Assembly: GCA_038206395.1 (NCBI GenBank)
Contig: JBBRAX010000029.1
Location: 24,126-88,125 of the forward strand
DNA: 64,000 nucleotides
Direction: 5' to 3'
From: JAGSPQ01 sp038206395
GTDB lineage: Bacteria; Myxococcota; Myxococcia; Myxococcales; Myxococcaceae
Positions within the stretch are counted from its first letter, which is position 1; each line of letters begins with the position of its first letter. The translations under genes were made by a program, and so were the position numbers. The notes under the pieces are model-generated. The model was not told where the DNA came from. It saw nothing but the letters and a program-made list of their open reading frames with translations, and did no database searches. Below, one piece after another: positions 24,422-32,020 of this stretch.

Positions 24422-24804
24422 TGATTGCGGACTCCGACGTTCTGATCGACTTCCTTCGAGGAAAGGGGCCGGCGGCTGACCGGATGCAGATCGAAGTCGG
24501 CACCGGAAGGTTGCACACGACCACCGTCACCGCGTTTGAGCTGCTCAGTGGAGCAAAAACTTAAAAAGATGGACAGAAGGTGGCCACGCTCGTTGCCGCA
24601 CTGCACGTCTTGCCGCTCGACCTCGGGGCTGCGGAGCATGCTGCGCGGATTCGAGGAGACCTCGAGGAGCAAGGCCAGGGAATTGGCACGGCCGACTATC
24701 TGATCGCCGGCATCTGCCTGGCACAACGAGGCACCTTGCTCACAGGAAATCTGAAGCACTTCAAACGGGTCCCCGGGCTCAAACTCGGGATGCAGTTGCC
24801 GTAA
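24418..24804 (+). pseudogene. VapC-type PIN-domain toxin with in-frame stop
   Basis: The reading frame encodes a PIN RNase: MMIADSDVLIDFLRG with the first Asp, then TTVTAFELLSGAKT with the Glu. A TAA at 24562-24564 follows, and the same frame resumes with KVATLVAALHVLPLDL, IGTADYLIAG (third acidic residue) and LLTGNLKHFKRVPGL. Without the stop the protein would be ~128 residues, normal for VapC. In the last motif the usual Asp (N-x-x-D/H-F) is a His. As written, only 48 residues are made, so the toxin is probably dead while the antitoxin is intact. Confidence 0.8.
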
Positions 24805-24815
24805 CGGGCTGCCGA

Positions 24816-24855
24816 GCGACAGCTAACCAAACCGCTTTCGCAGCAACGCGTTCAC
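24816..24855. repeat. Right copy of 40-bp imperfect direct repeat flanking the nor island
   Basis: This starts gcgacagct, resembling the glpD 3' end, 12 bases after the vapC frame ends, and runs into the last codons of eamA. It pairs with 16311-16350. Similarity stops abruptly upstream of the gcgacagct, which gives a sharp edge as expected for an attachment site or recombination junction. Confidence 0.75.
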
Positions 24856-25662
24856 CGGCCCGAGCGCGATCAAGATCGCCGAGCCGACGTAGAAGCGCAC
24901 CGACAGCTTCTCGCTCTCAGGCCAGATCAGCACCGCGGCGACCATCGCGTAGACGGGCTCGAGCGTGACGGCGACAGCCAGCGTGTAAGGCGACAGCACC
25001 TTGAGCACGCGCAGGCTCCACATCCACGGCAGCACCGTGCAGATGACGACGAGCACCGACAGCAGCGCCGCGTCGTTCAGCGACAGCTCCCACGGCGGCA
25101 CGAAGGTCTCGGGCCAGAAGACGAAGAAGAGGCTGGTGAGCAGCGCCGCTCCGAAGAGCTCGTAGAAGGTGACCCGCTCTGCCGCTTCCGTTCGGGCGAG
25201 CACGCCGTTGAAGGTCCCGAACGCGGCCGAGAACAGCGCCGAGCCCAGGCCCAGCGCCCAGCCCAGCGGCTCGACCTTCGCCTCGAACCGCAGCAGCACG
25301 ATGACGCCGACGACCGCGAGCCCACCCAACACCAACTCGTAGGCGCGCACCGGCCGCTTGAAGACGAGTGGCTCGAAGATGGCGGTGAAAAAAGTCAGCG
25401 ACGAAAGGCACAGCACGGCCACCGAGACGCCAGCGACCTTGATGCACCCGTAGAAGAGCAGCCAGTGGGCGCCGACCAGCGTGCCGACGCCGAAGAGGCG
25501 CGCGACGCGGGCTTGCCGGAAGCCGAGGCCCTTGACCACCAGCACGCCGCCCATGATCACCACCACCGACCAGATGCGGTACCAGACCAGCGGCAGCGCT
25601 TGAATCGAGATGCTCTTTCCCAAGATGGCCGTAAAGCCCCAGATGAACACCGTGAGGTGCAT
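24823..25662 (-). CDS. EamA/DMT-family transporter
   Basis: A 279-residue inner-membrane transporter with about ten helices in two EamA repeats (VFIWGFTAILGKSISIQALPL at the start of the first, LGWALGLGSALFSAAFGTFNGVLA in the second). Substrate unknown; this family exports metabolites or amino acids. The ATG at 25662 is the only good start codon before the first helix. The open frame continues upstream into the lipoprotein gene without a plausible start, so the true N-terminus might be slightly longer. Its last codons form the right island repeat. Confidence 0.85.
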   Translation of the reverse strand: MHLTVFIWGFTAILGKSISIQALPLVWYRIWSVVVIMGGVLVVKGLGFRQARVARLFGVGTLVGAHWLLFYGCIKVAGVSVAVLCLSSLTFFTAIFEPLVFKRPVRAYELVLGGLAVVGVIVLLRFEAKVEPLGWALGLGSALFSAAFGTFNGVLARTEAAERVTFYELFGAALLTSLFFVFWPETFVPPWELSLNDAALLSVLVVICTVLPWMWSLRVLKVLSPYTLAVAVTLEPVYAMVAAVLIWPESEKLSVRFYVGSAILIALGPVNALLRKRFG

Positions 25663-25739
25663 CAGGGCATAGGCAGCCTTCGACGAAAGGTTGGCGGCCC
25701 CGACCGGCGGTGCGGTCGAGGCCTCAGACGCTGCTGAAG

Positions 25740-27722
25740 CTACGGCGCGATACCGCCGCAGCCGAAGTTCGGAGCGCCCGCGTCCTTGAAGACGAACGAG
25801 CCCGGTGAGCAGACGACGCTCTGCACGCACGGCAACGTCTGGCCCGAGATGCCGAAGCGGCATTCGCTGCTGAGGCCGGCGTCGTTGTTCGGGCAGGTGT
25901 TCGCCGCCCCACCGACGCACTGACAGGTCTTCGGGATCCCACCGTCCATCAGGATCAAGGCCTGCTCTGGCGCGCAGCGGCCGCCGTCGTTGCCCTGGCT
26001 GCAGTCGGCGTCGGTGTTGCAGTAGTTGTCACCCATCGCGAGCCTCGGGCGAATGATGGTCGCCGCGTAGCCGGCCGGGCAGCCCTTCACGTCGCGGCCC
26101 GTGCCGAAGATGTCGAGGGTGCGGTCATTGAAAGTCGACGGCGCGCACACCGAGGTGTTCATCGAGACCTGGAGGCACAGCATCGGCAGCTTGCTGCAGC
26201 TGGGGGACTTGCTGAGGTTGCTGCACGCACCGGCGCCCGTGAGGTAGGCCGGCAGCTGCACGTTGGTGCAGTCGTCGTTGCTCATGCAGGTGGTGCAGAA
26301 CGGAGGCCGCGGAGCGGTGTAGCAGTTGTCCGGGCCGCGCTCGGAAGCGGGCGGGCACGGGTCGGGCGTGCCGTCGTTGTTCTTGTCGTCGCCGCAGCAG
26401 TACTCACCGCGGGTGCACGCGAGCGCCGCTCCGCCCTGCTCGACGCAGGTCAGCAGGCGGCAGAAGTTCGCCGAGCCAGCGTCCGGGGTTCCGCCGTCGG
26501 TGGCCCCCGCGCACGCGTACGGCGCGCGGCAGTCTTTGAAGCCCGAGCCCGAGACAGGGTCGGTACCGAGGCGGCAGTCGGTCTTGCACGCGAAGGAGCC
26601 ACGGTCGCAGTAGCCCAGCGGGATGCTGGTGGGCGGCAGCTCGGGGCACTCGACGTTGTCCATGCACTCGCCGTTCGCGCGGCACCGCTTGTCAGACATG
26701 CCACCGCCGGTCAGCTGCTCACCGCGGCACGTCAGGCGATCGCTGCCGAACGGGTTGGTCGTCGACTTCTTGCACTCGGTGTCGTTGGCGCAGGGGGTGC
26801 GGCAACGGCCGGCGCCGTAATAGAGCGAGTTCGGGTTCAGGTTCTCGTCGTCGACCCAGCACGACTTGCCCGGCGGGCAGCCCGGCGCCGAGAGCTCTTT
26901 CTTCGCGAAGTCCCAACGGCAGCGCGGCTCGCAGAGGCAAGCGCCCTTGTTGCAGACAGAGCCAGACGGGCACGACTTGTCTTCGGCGCAACCCACCGAG
27001 CTGCAGCTATTGCTCTGGGGCTTGCAGTAACCGAAGCCGTCATCGACGGTGCCGCAGGGGCAGGCGCCAACCTTTTGCTGGAAGCAGAACTTCTTGCCGC
27101 TGCTGTCGCCCTGCAGCGCCTTGCAGGTGCCCTGGGGATCAAAGAGGAACTCACTGCCGCACTGCGAGCTGTCGGTGCACTCTTCGCACGGAGCGAGGCG
27201 GCGGCGGCACGTGCCCTGGAAGCCTGGCTTGCCACCCGACTCGATGACGCAGCGGCACTGCAGGCCGAACTGGTAGCACGGGTCTTTCGCATCCGACGAC
27301 GAGCAATCGCTGCTGCTGTTGCAGCTCGCGCCGGGGACGCACTGGCCCGTCACCTGGTTGCAGATGGTGCCGTTCTTGTAGGCGGAGCAGTCGTCATCCT
27401 TCGCGCACGGCTGGCCCGCGTCGGGAGGGCCGGCATCCATTCCGCCGCCCGCGCCACCGGTGCCACCGCCGGCGCCACCGCCCGTACCGCCGACGCACGC
27501 GCCCGAGGTACAGGTCTCGCCGGCTTTACACGAGGTACACGTCGCGCCCGCGGCGCCACAGGCAGTGGCTTCAGCGCCACCAACACAGGCGCCCTTGTCG
27601 TTGCAGCAGCCGAGGGTGCAGTTGTCCGGACCGCAGGGCTTCGGGGTGCAGGAGGGGGCGACGGCGATCAACAGGCCGATGGCCATGCCGGTGATTGCCC
27701 AGCGAACTTGGGTCCAGCTCAT
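25740..27722 (-). CDS. Cysteine-rich secreted lipoprotein
   Basis: A 660-residue protein with signal peptide MSWTQVRWAITGMAIGLLIAV and a lipobox-like VAPSC. A Gly-rich linker (about 80-110) precedes many Cys-x(n)-Cys segments with six- to eight-Cys spacing (CNSSSDCSSSDAKDPC, CEECTDSSQCGS, CCGDDKNNDGTPDPCPP). They resemble the EGF/disintegrin-like modules of myxobacterial surface proteins. The mature protein should be disulfide-rich on the cell surface. No catalytic motif is recognised. The longer ORF start upstream is rejected because the signal peptide begins at 27722. Confidence 0.82.
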   Translation of the reverse strand: MSWTQVRWAITGMAIGLLIAVAPSCTPKPCGPDNCTLGCCNDKGACVGGAEATACGAAGATCTSCKAGETCTSGACVGGTGGGAGGGTGGAGGGMDAGPPDAGQPCAKDDDCSAYKNGTICNQVTGQCVPGASCNSSSDCSSSDAKDPCYQFGLQCRCVIESGGKPGFQGTCRRRLAPCEECTDSSQCGSEFLFDPQGTCKALQGDSSGKKFCFQQKVGACPCGTVDDGFGYCKPQSNSCSSVGCAEDKSCPSGSVCNKGACLCEPRCRWDFAKKELSAPGCPPGKSCWVDDENLNPNSLYYGAGRCRTPCANDTECKKSTTNPFGSDRLTCRGEQLTGGGMSDKRCRANGECMDNVECPELPPTSIPLGYCDRGSFACKTDCRLGTDPVSGSGFKDCRAPYACAGATDGGTPDAGSANFCRLLTCVEQGGAALACTRGEYCCGDDKNNDGTPDPCPPASERGPDNCYTAPRPPFCTTCMSNDDCTNVQLPAYLTGAGACSNLSKSPSCSKLPMLCLQVSMNTSVCAPSTFNDRTLDIFGTGRDVKGCPAGYAATIIRPRLAMGDNYCNTDADCSQGNDGGRCAPEQALILMDGGIPKTCQCVGGAANTCPNNDAGLSSECRFGISGQTLPCVQSVVCSPGSFVFKDAGAPNFGCGGIAP

Positions 27723-27777
27723 GTGGTTAAGCCTCGAAAAGGAAAGTCGGCCTTGAAGGCCCGTGGCTATAGCCGAA

Positions 27778-28449
27778 TCACGGCCCCAAGCCCACCCAGA
27801 CCTCGCCGTCCGCATAGACCTCTTTTTTCCAGATGGGCACGTCGGCCTTCAGCGCCTCGATCGCATGGCGGCAGGCGGCAAACGCTTCGGCCCGGTGAGG
27901 GGCGGACGCGGCGATGACGACGGCGAGCTCGCCAGGGGTGAGGACGCCGACCCGGTGGTGAATGGCGACGCGCGCGCCGGGCCACTGGGCCGAGGCAGCA
28001 GCCGCGATCTCGGCGAGCTTCTTTTCGGCCATCGGCACGTAGGCCTCGTACTCGAGGCGGACGACGGCCTTTCCTTTCGTCGCGTCGCGCACGGCGCCCG
28101 TGAAGGTGACGACGCCGCCCTGCCCTTTGCTCGAGACGGCGCTGACGACGGCGTCGAGCGAAAGCGGAGCGTCCTGCACGAGGAAAGCGCCGCTGCCGCC
28201 GGCGACGGGAGGAATGAGGGCGATCTCGGCGCCGGGGGGCACGGCGGCTCCGAGCGAAACGAACTCGTGGTTCACGGCGATGCGCAGGTGCGGCAGCAGC
28301 GGCACCAGCAGCGGGTGGCGCACGCACAGCGACTCAATCAGCTCGCGCACCTGGGCGCCTTCGGGCAGTTCGAGGAGCTCGTCGGTGCAGCCGGCCCTTT
28401 CACGCGCGGCGGCGAAGTAGCGAACGGTGACTTTCATCCCAGGGGCCAT
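27778..28449 (-). CDS. MoaD-MoaE fusion, molybdopterin synthase
   Basis: A single 223-residue chain containing both molybdopterin synthase subunits. Residues 1-85 are MoaD (VTVRYFAAARERAG…EIALIPPVAGG), ending with the Gly-Gly that must be thiocarboxylated. Residues 90-223 are MoaE (VVTFTGAVRD, LEYEAYVPMAEKKL, IHHRVGVL, VPIWKKEVY with the catalytic Lys pair). Because the Gly-Gly is internal, proteolysis after it would be needed, as reported for MoaX of Mycobacterium tuberculosis. A start at 28437 (MKV) is also possible. Confidence 0.9.
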   Translation of the reverse strand: MAPGMKVTVRYFAAARERAGCTDELLELPEGAQVRELIESLCVRHPLLVPLLPHLRIAVNHEFVSLGAAVPPGAEIALIPPVAGGSGAFLVQDAPLSLDAVVSAVSSKGQGGVVTFTGAVRDATKGKAVVRLEYEAYVPMAEKKLAEIAAAASAQWPGARVAIHHRVGVLTPGELAVVIAASAPHRAEAFAACRHAIEALKADVPIWKKEVYADGEVWVGLGP

Positions 28450-28480
28450 TGCCTATCACCCCCGATGGTATGCAGGCGGC

Positions 28481-29089
28481 TTGCTGACCGCGCTCACGGT
28501 TCTGGCCGGAGGGGTGTTTCCGGAAGACGACGGCGACCGCCACGTGGCGGTGTTCACGGCGCCGCTGGTGGTGCTGGGGGCGCTGATCATGTCCGGGTTG
28601 TTTCCGAACGGGCCGTTTGGGGATGTCGCGCCGATGGCGGTGGTTCCGCTGGGCGTGGTGTTCCCAGTCGACGGCACCGAATGGGTGGTGGACCTGGCGG
28701 TGATGGGTTCGCAGCCCTCGGGCGTCGTCCTCGGTCACTTCGGCTACTGGCTCGCCGCAGGGCCCGTCGTGCACTCGGGTCGCGAACCGCTCAGTGGGTT
28801 CTTCTTCAATCCCAAAGTGAGCGTGGGGGTGTTTCAGAGCACGACCATCAGGGACGTTCACGAGTGGGCGGTGAACGTCACCGCTGGCGCCGACCTCGGG
28901 TACCAGCTCGTCTGGCGCCGCATCTACCTCGCGTTCGTCCTCGGGGCCTCGATTGGCGTCGGGCTCAATGAGACCGACTCTCTCGCCGGGCCCTTGATCA
29001 ACACGCACCCCACCCAGAGCTCGAACCACGATCTTCAGCTCGTCGGAGGCGTGAACGTGCAGTTCTTCCGCATTGGCGATGCGTTCTGA
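28481..29089 (+). CDS. Predicted outer-membrane or secreted protein, unknown
   Basis: About 200 residues with alternating hydrophobic/aromatic patterns typical of a beta-barrel, ending in Phe (VQFFRIGDAF). Examples are LSGFFFNPKVSVGVFQ, AVNVTAGADLGYQLVWRR and IYLAFVLGASIGVGLN. The first ~45 residues are strongly hydrophobic. The start is uncertain: TTG 28481 is suggested because it avoids overlap with the divergent MoaD-MoaE gene, while an ATG at 28427 in the same frame overlaps it by 23 bases. No family recognised. Confidence 0.5.
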   Translation: MLTALTVLAGGVFPEDDGDRHVAVFTAPLVVLGALIMSGLFPNGPFGDVAPMAVVPLGVVFPVDGTEWVVDLAVMGSQPSGVVLGHFGYWLAAGPVVHSGREPLSGFFFNPKVSVGVFQSTTIRDVHEWAVNVTAGADLGYQLVWRRIYLAFVLGASIGVGLNETDSLAGPLINTHPTQSSNHDLQLVGGVNVQFFRIGDAF

Positions 29090-29113
29090 GACTTGTTCAG
29101 ACTTCCCGCGCCT

Positions 29114-30055
29114 TCAGGGGCCGAACGCGACGTCGCTGAGGTGCGCCTTGCTTGGTGAGGTGCGGCCCAGCCACGACGCGCCATCCATCGACGTGAAGAT
29201 CGCTCCGGAGCCACCCACCGCGACGAACCCGGCCGCGCTGCCCCACGTCACCCCCGAGAGCCACCCGGCAGCCACCGGCTGTGCGGCGGTCCACCGGGTT
29301 CCTTCGGTGGATGTCGAGATCTGCCCGAGCTCGCCGACGACGACGAAGGTCTCACCCGCGTACGCGATGGCGCGATCGGCCGAGAGCTTCTGCTCGCTCC
29401 AGGTGACGCCGTCTGACGAGCTGGCGAACGTGCCGCGCCCGACCACGAAGATCCGATCGTCGACGGTGAGACTGTCGTTGAAGTCCGGGCCCGCCTGCTG
29501 CGTCCAGTTGCTGCCGGCAGACCCGGCCGAGAGCGTGGCGGTGAACAGCGCTGGCGTCTGAAGATCCGACTTGAAGGCGGCGGAGGCGACCACCGTGGTG
29601 CCTTTCTGGGCGACCGCTCGGAACATGTAGTTGGACGGCGAGGTGACCAGAATCCAGGAGCGGCCGTCATGCGACTCGACAGTGGCCGCTCCGGTGTCCC
29701 AGCTTCCACCTACTGCGATGAACTTCTCGCCGGTGAAAATCACGTGCGACAGGCTGGTCTTCGTGCCCGACACCTGCTCGAGCCAGGCCGCGCCGTCCAG
29801 GGACGTGAGGATCACTCCGTCGGCGCCCACTGCAACGAAGGTCGAGCGCCCGACGGCGATGCTCGAGAGCGCTTTCTTCGTGCCCGAGACCTGCGTCAGC
29901 CAGCTGCTGCCGTCGAGCGAGCTGACGATCGTGCCTTCCGACCCGACTGCGACGTACCGGCCGCCCGCCGCGACGGGAAGCTTGCCGTCGGTCGGAAGCG
30001 ACCGGCCACAACCTGCCGCGCAGAGAACCGCGATGCACCACCTGAGACCCGTCAT
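29114..30055 (-). CDS. Beta-propeller-like secreted lipoprotein
   Basis: A 313-residue lipoprotein (MTGLRWCIAVLCAAGC, lipobox). At least five blade-like repeats follow, each of the form ‘VAVG..G.I..S.DG..W’ (YVAVGSEGTIVSSLDGSSW, FVAVGADGVILTSLDGAAW, FVAVGGSGAIFTSMDGASW). This is the BNR/YCF48-like propeller pattern seen in many secreted myxobacterial proteins. Two repeats share LTQVSGTKKALS and LEQVSGTKTSLS, so recent internal duplication is likely. Function unknown; binding of surface polymer is a guess. It is divergent from the 30181 gene. Confidence 0.8.
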   Translation of the reverse strand: MTGLRWCIAVLCAAGCGRSLPTDGKLPVAAGGRYVAVGSEGTIVSSLDGSSWLTQVSGTKKALSSIAVGRSTFVAVGADGVILTSLDGAAWLEQVSGTKTSLSHVIFTGEKFIAVGGSWDTGAATVESHDGRSWILVTSPSNYMFRAVAQKGTTVVASAAFKSDLQTPALFTATLSAGSAGSNWTQQAGPDFNDSLTVDDRIFVVGRGTFASSSDGVTWSEQKLSADRAIAYAGETFVVVGELGQISTSTEGTRWTAAQPVAAGWLSGVTWGSAAGFVAVGGSGAIFTSMDGASWLGRTSPSKAHLSDVAFGP

Positions 30056-30180
30056 GCCCCACCCCTGCTTGCTCCGGCCGGAGCCCCGCCTCATACCACC
30101 ATCACAGTTGCCAAAGGCCCCCTGCGCGCCGCGCGCGTCGCGCGACCTCTGAAGGGAAGCCTCGTCTGCAGCTCGCCCCC

Positions 30181-31068
30181 ATGACCCCAATCAAAAAACC
30201 GAGCCTCCTGGTTTCTGTTCCTCGCAGCCTGACGACTGCCCCTCGCCTGGGAGCCGCCCCCAGCGCCGCCTTCCCACGCCACCGCGATGAGATGTCGAAT
30301 GGAAGGGCGAGCGCGTTGGTGCGACGCGCGGCAGTGATGTTGGGCGGCAACCCAATCCCGACGGTGACCCCTGAACCAGCGTGGCCGCCGGTAGACACCA
30401 GCGACCCCACGTTGGGCACCGTCACCCGCGAGCCTGGCTCGGTTTACACCCAGAGCGTTTCGGAGGTCTTGAGGAACCCTCAAGCCAATTGGTGTGCGAC
30501 CTACGCGTGGGATGAACTCGAGGCAGCGGTTCCAGGGTGGGCTGCCTCTGAGACTCGCGACGCGGCGGCAAGCCAGTACGAGACAAACTCGTCAACGGAG
30601 ATCTGGAATCAGGTCGCCGAGGCCGGTGAGCTGCCCGCTCCGGTCGCGCTGACGGTGGGCGAGTCCAGCGTCCTCGCTTTCGAAGCGCTCGAGGCGACGA
30701 ATTCGGACGCAGGCACTCAACCGCTCACCTCGATTTCCTCGCTTCCGATTGGAGAAACGGTGGCAGTCGTGATGCGGCCGCTCGACGCCGAAGGGTTGGC
30801 TGCTGCGGCCACCGGGCACTGGGTCCTGGTCGAACGGCTCGACGAGGACACGTTCGTGGTGCGGCAGTCGGCCCCAGGCAACTGGGTGCTCACGGGCGAG
30901 GCCAACCCGACAGGGGGCGTTTTCGCGAGCCAGTTCAGCGGCCCCGAGGCCGCGGCGCAGGTCAGCGCGTATCTTCACCAGGAGGCCGCGTTCGCCTCCA
31001 GCAGCCAGAATCAGCCCGGCTACGGTCTCGTCGTGCTGGCGCCGGTGGCCGCTTCCACGGCCCGTTGA
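30181..31068 (+). CDS. Unknown protein with shared N-terminal motif, papain/C39-like pattern
   Basis: A 295-residue protein with no recognised family. Residues ~35-56 contain DEMSN…SAL…RRAAV-x-LGG, nearly repeated in the next gene, which suggests a shared targeting or processing region. The C-terminal part has a Cys in PQANWCATYAWDELEAAVPGW with a Gln four residues before it, and a His in TGHWVLVERLDEDTFVV. That order resembles the Cys-His pair of papain/C39-fold peptidases; catalysis is inferred and untested. Base composition is less GC-rich than the surroundings. It has no signal peptide. Confidence 0.6.
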   Translation: MTPIKKPSLLVSVPRSLTTAPRLGAAPSAAFPRHRDEMSNGRASALVRRAAVMLGGNPIPTVTPEPAWPPVDTSDPTLGTVTREPGSVYTQSVSEVLRNPQANWCATYAWDELEAAVPGWAASETRDAAASQYETNSSTEIWNQVAEAGELPAPVALTVGESSVLAFEALEATNSDAGTQPLTSISSLPIGETVAVVMRPLDAEGLAAAATGHWVLVERLDEDTFVVRQSAPGNWVLTGEANPTGGVFASQFSGPEAAAQVSAYLHQEAAFASSSQNQPGYGLVVLAPVAASTAR

Positions 31069-31081
31069 ACGCGACTTCGCC

Positions 31082-31966
31082 GTGAGTGCCTCGTCAGCCG
31101 GGCATGACCAAAGATCAAAGAACCGCCCCCCTGCGGCGAAGTCTCCCCGAATTCAGCCTGCTGAGCTCAACAAGGCAGCAGTCGCTGCGCCACTCAAGGC
31201 TCGGGCCGACGAGATGTCGAACTGCCGGGGCAGCGCGCTTCGTCGACGTGCAGCGGTGGCGCTCGGCGGAGCGCCACGCATCGAACAGGTCGCCGCAACT
31301 GGAGTCGCCGCTGCCAATCCGAGCACCGAACAGTTCAAGCAGTATGCGGCCGACCTGAAGACGTGGGGGTGTTGCTTTCCCAGATGCGCGACACGGTGAC
31401 CGACACCACCGACCCCACTGTTGCGCTCGCAATGGCCCCGTTCGTGGCTGCGACGATGAGCGGCTCGAACGACCCCGCCAAACTACCAGGTCTCGTTCAA
31501 CGGCAAGGTCTACGACTTCACCCAGGCCGGCTCGGACCTCTTCAACTACGTCACCGACAAGTCCAATAGCGTCAGCAACAGCCTGTCGGCCGGCGTCGTG
31601 AATCTTCTCAACCCGGTTCGCGACTTCTTCGGCAGTGATCAGCGATCGCTGCGCTTCCTGGTCGACAAGCAGGTCAACAACCCTGGCCTGCCCAACGACG
31701 GGCTGGCGCTGGTCAGCGATGGGAAGAAGCTGCTGAGTCTTGGCAACACGAGCTGGGCCAAGCTCGTCTCGTCCGGGATGATCAGCCAGTACCCGATTGA
31801 CGACCTCTTCTGGAATGGAAAGCGCTACTTCCCCACCACCCGCGACATCAACAAGCTCGCCAGCTCGGCCGATGGCAAGAAGTGGGACATCGCACCCTTC
31901 ACCAACGACTCAGAAGAGAACGACTTCAAGATGACGTTCTACAGCGTGATCTCAATCTCCCAGTGA
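31082..31966 (+). pseudogene. Unknown protein sharing the N-terminal motif, two compensating frameshifts
   Basis: The first frame (GTG 31082) encodes ADEMSNCRGSALRRRAAVALGG, which mirrors the upstream protein, and continues to LKTWG. Coding then continues in another frame (LLSQMRDTVTDTTDPTVAL…SGSNDPA) and returns to the first with YQVSFNGKVYDFTQAGSDLF through to SVISISQ. The shifts map to a five-G run at 31365-31369 (one G missing) and an AAA at 31480-31482 (one A extra). Together they cancel, giving a ~295-residue composite, about the size of its neighbour. The C-terminal domain is unrecognised. Real mutations or consensus errors both fit. Confidence 0.6.
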
Positions 31967-32020
31967 TGCGGGTCTTCCTTGAGGTGCGCTGCGGGGTTGC
32001 TCATTACAGTGCACAGCACC

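Noticed and set aside
16311..24855. Integrase or transposase for the nor island
   Set aside because: All frames inside the repeats were read; none shows recombinase motifs. Mobility is inferred from repeats only.
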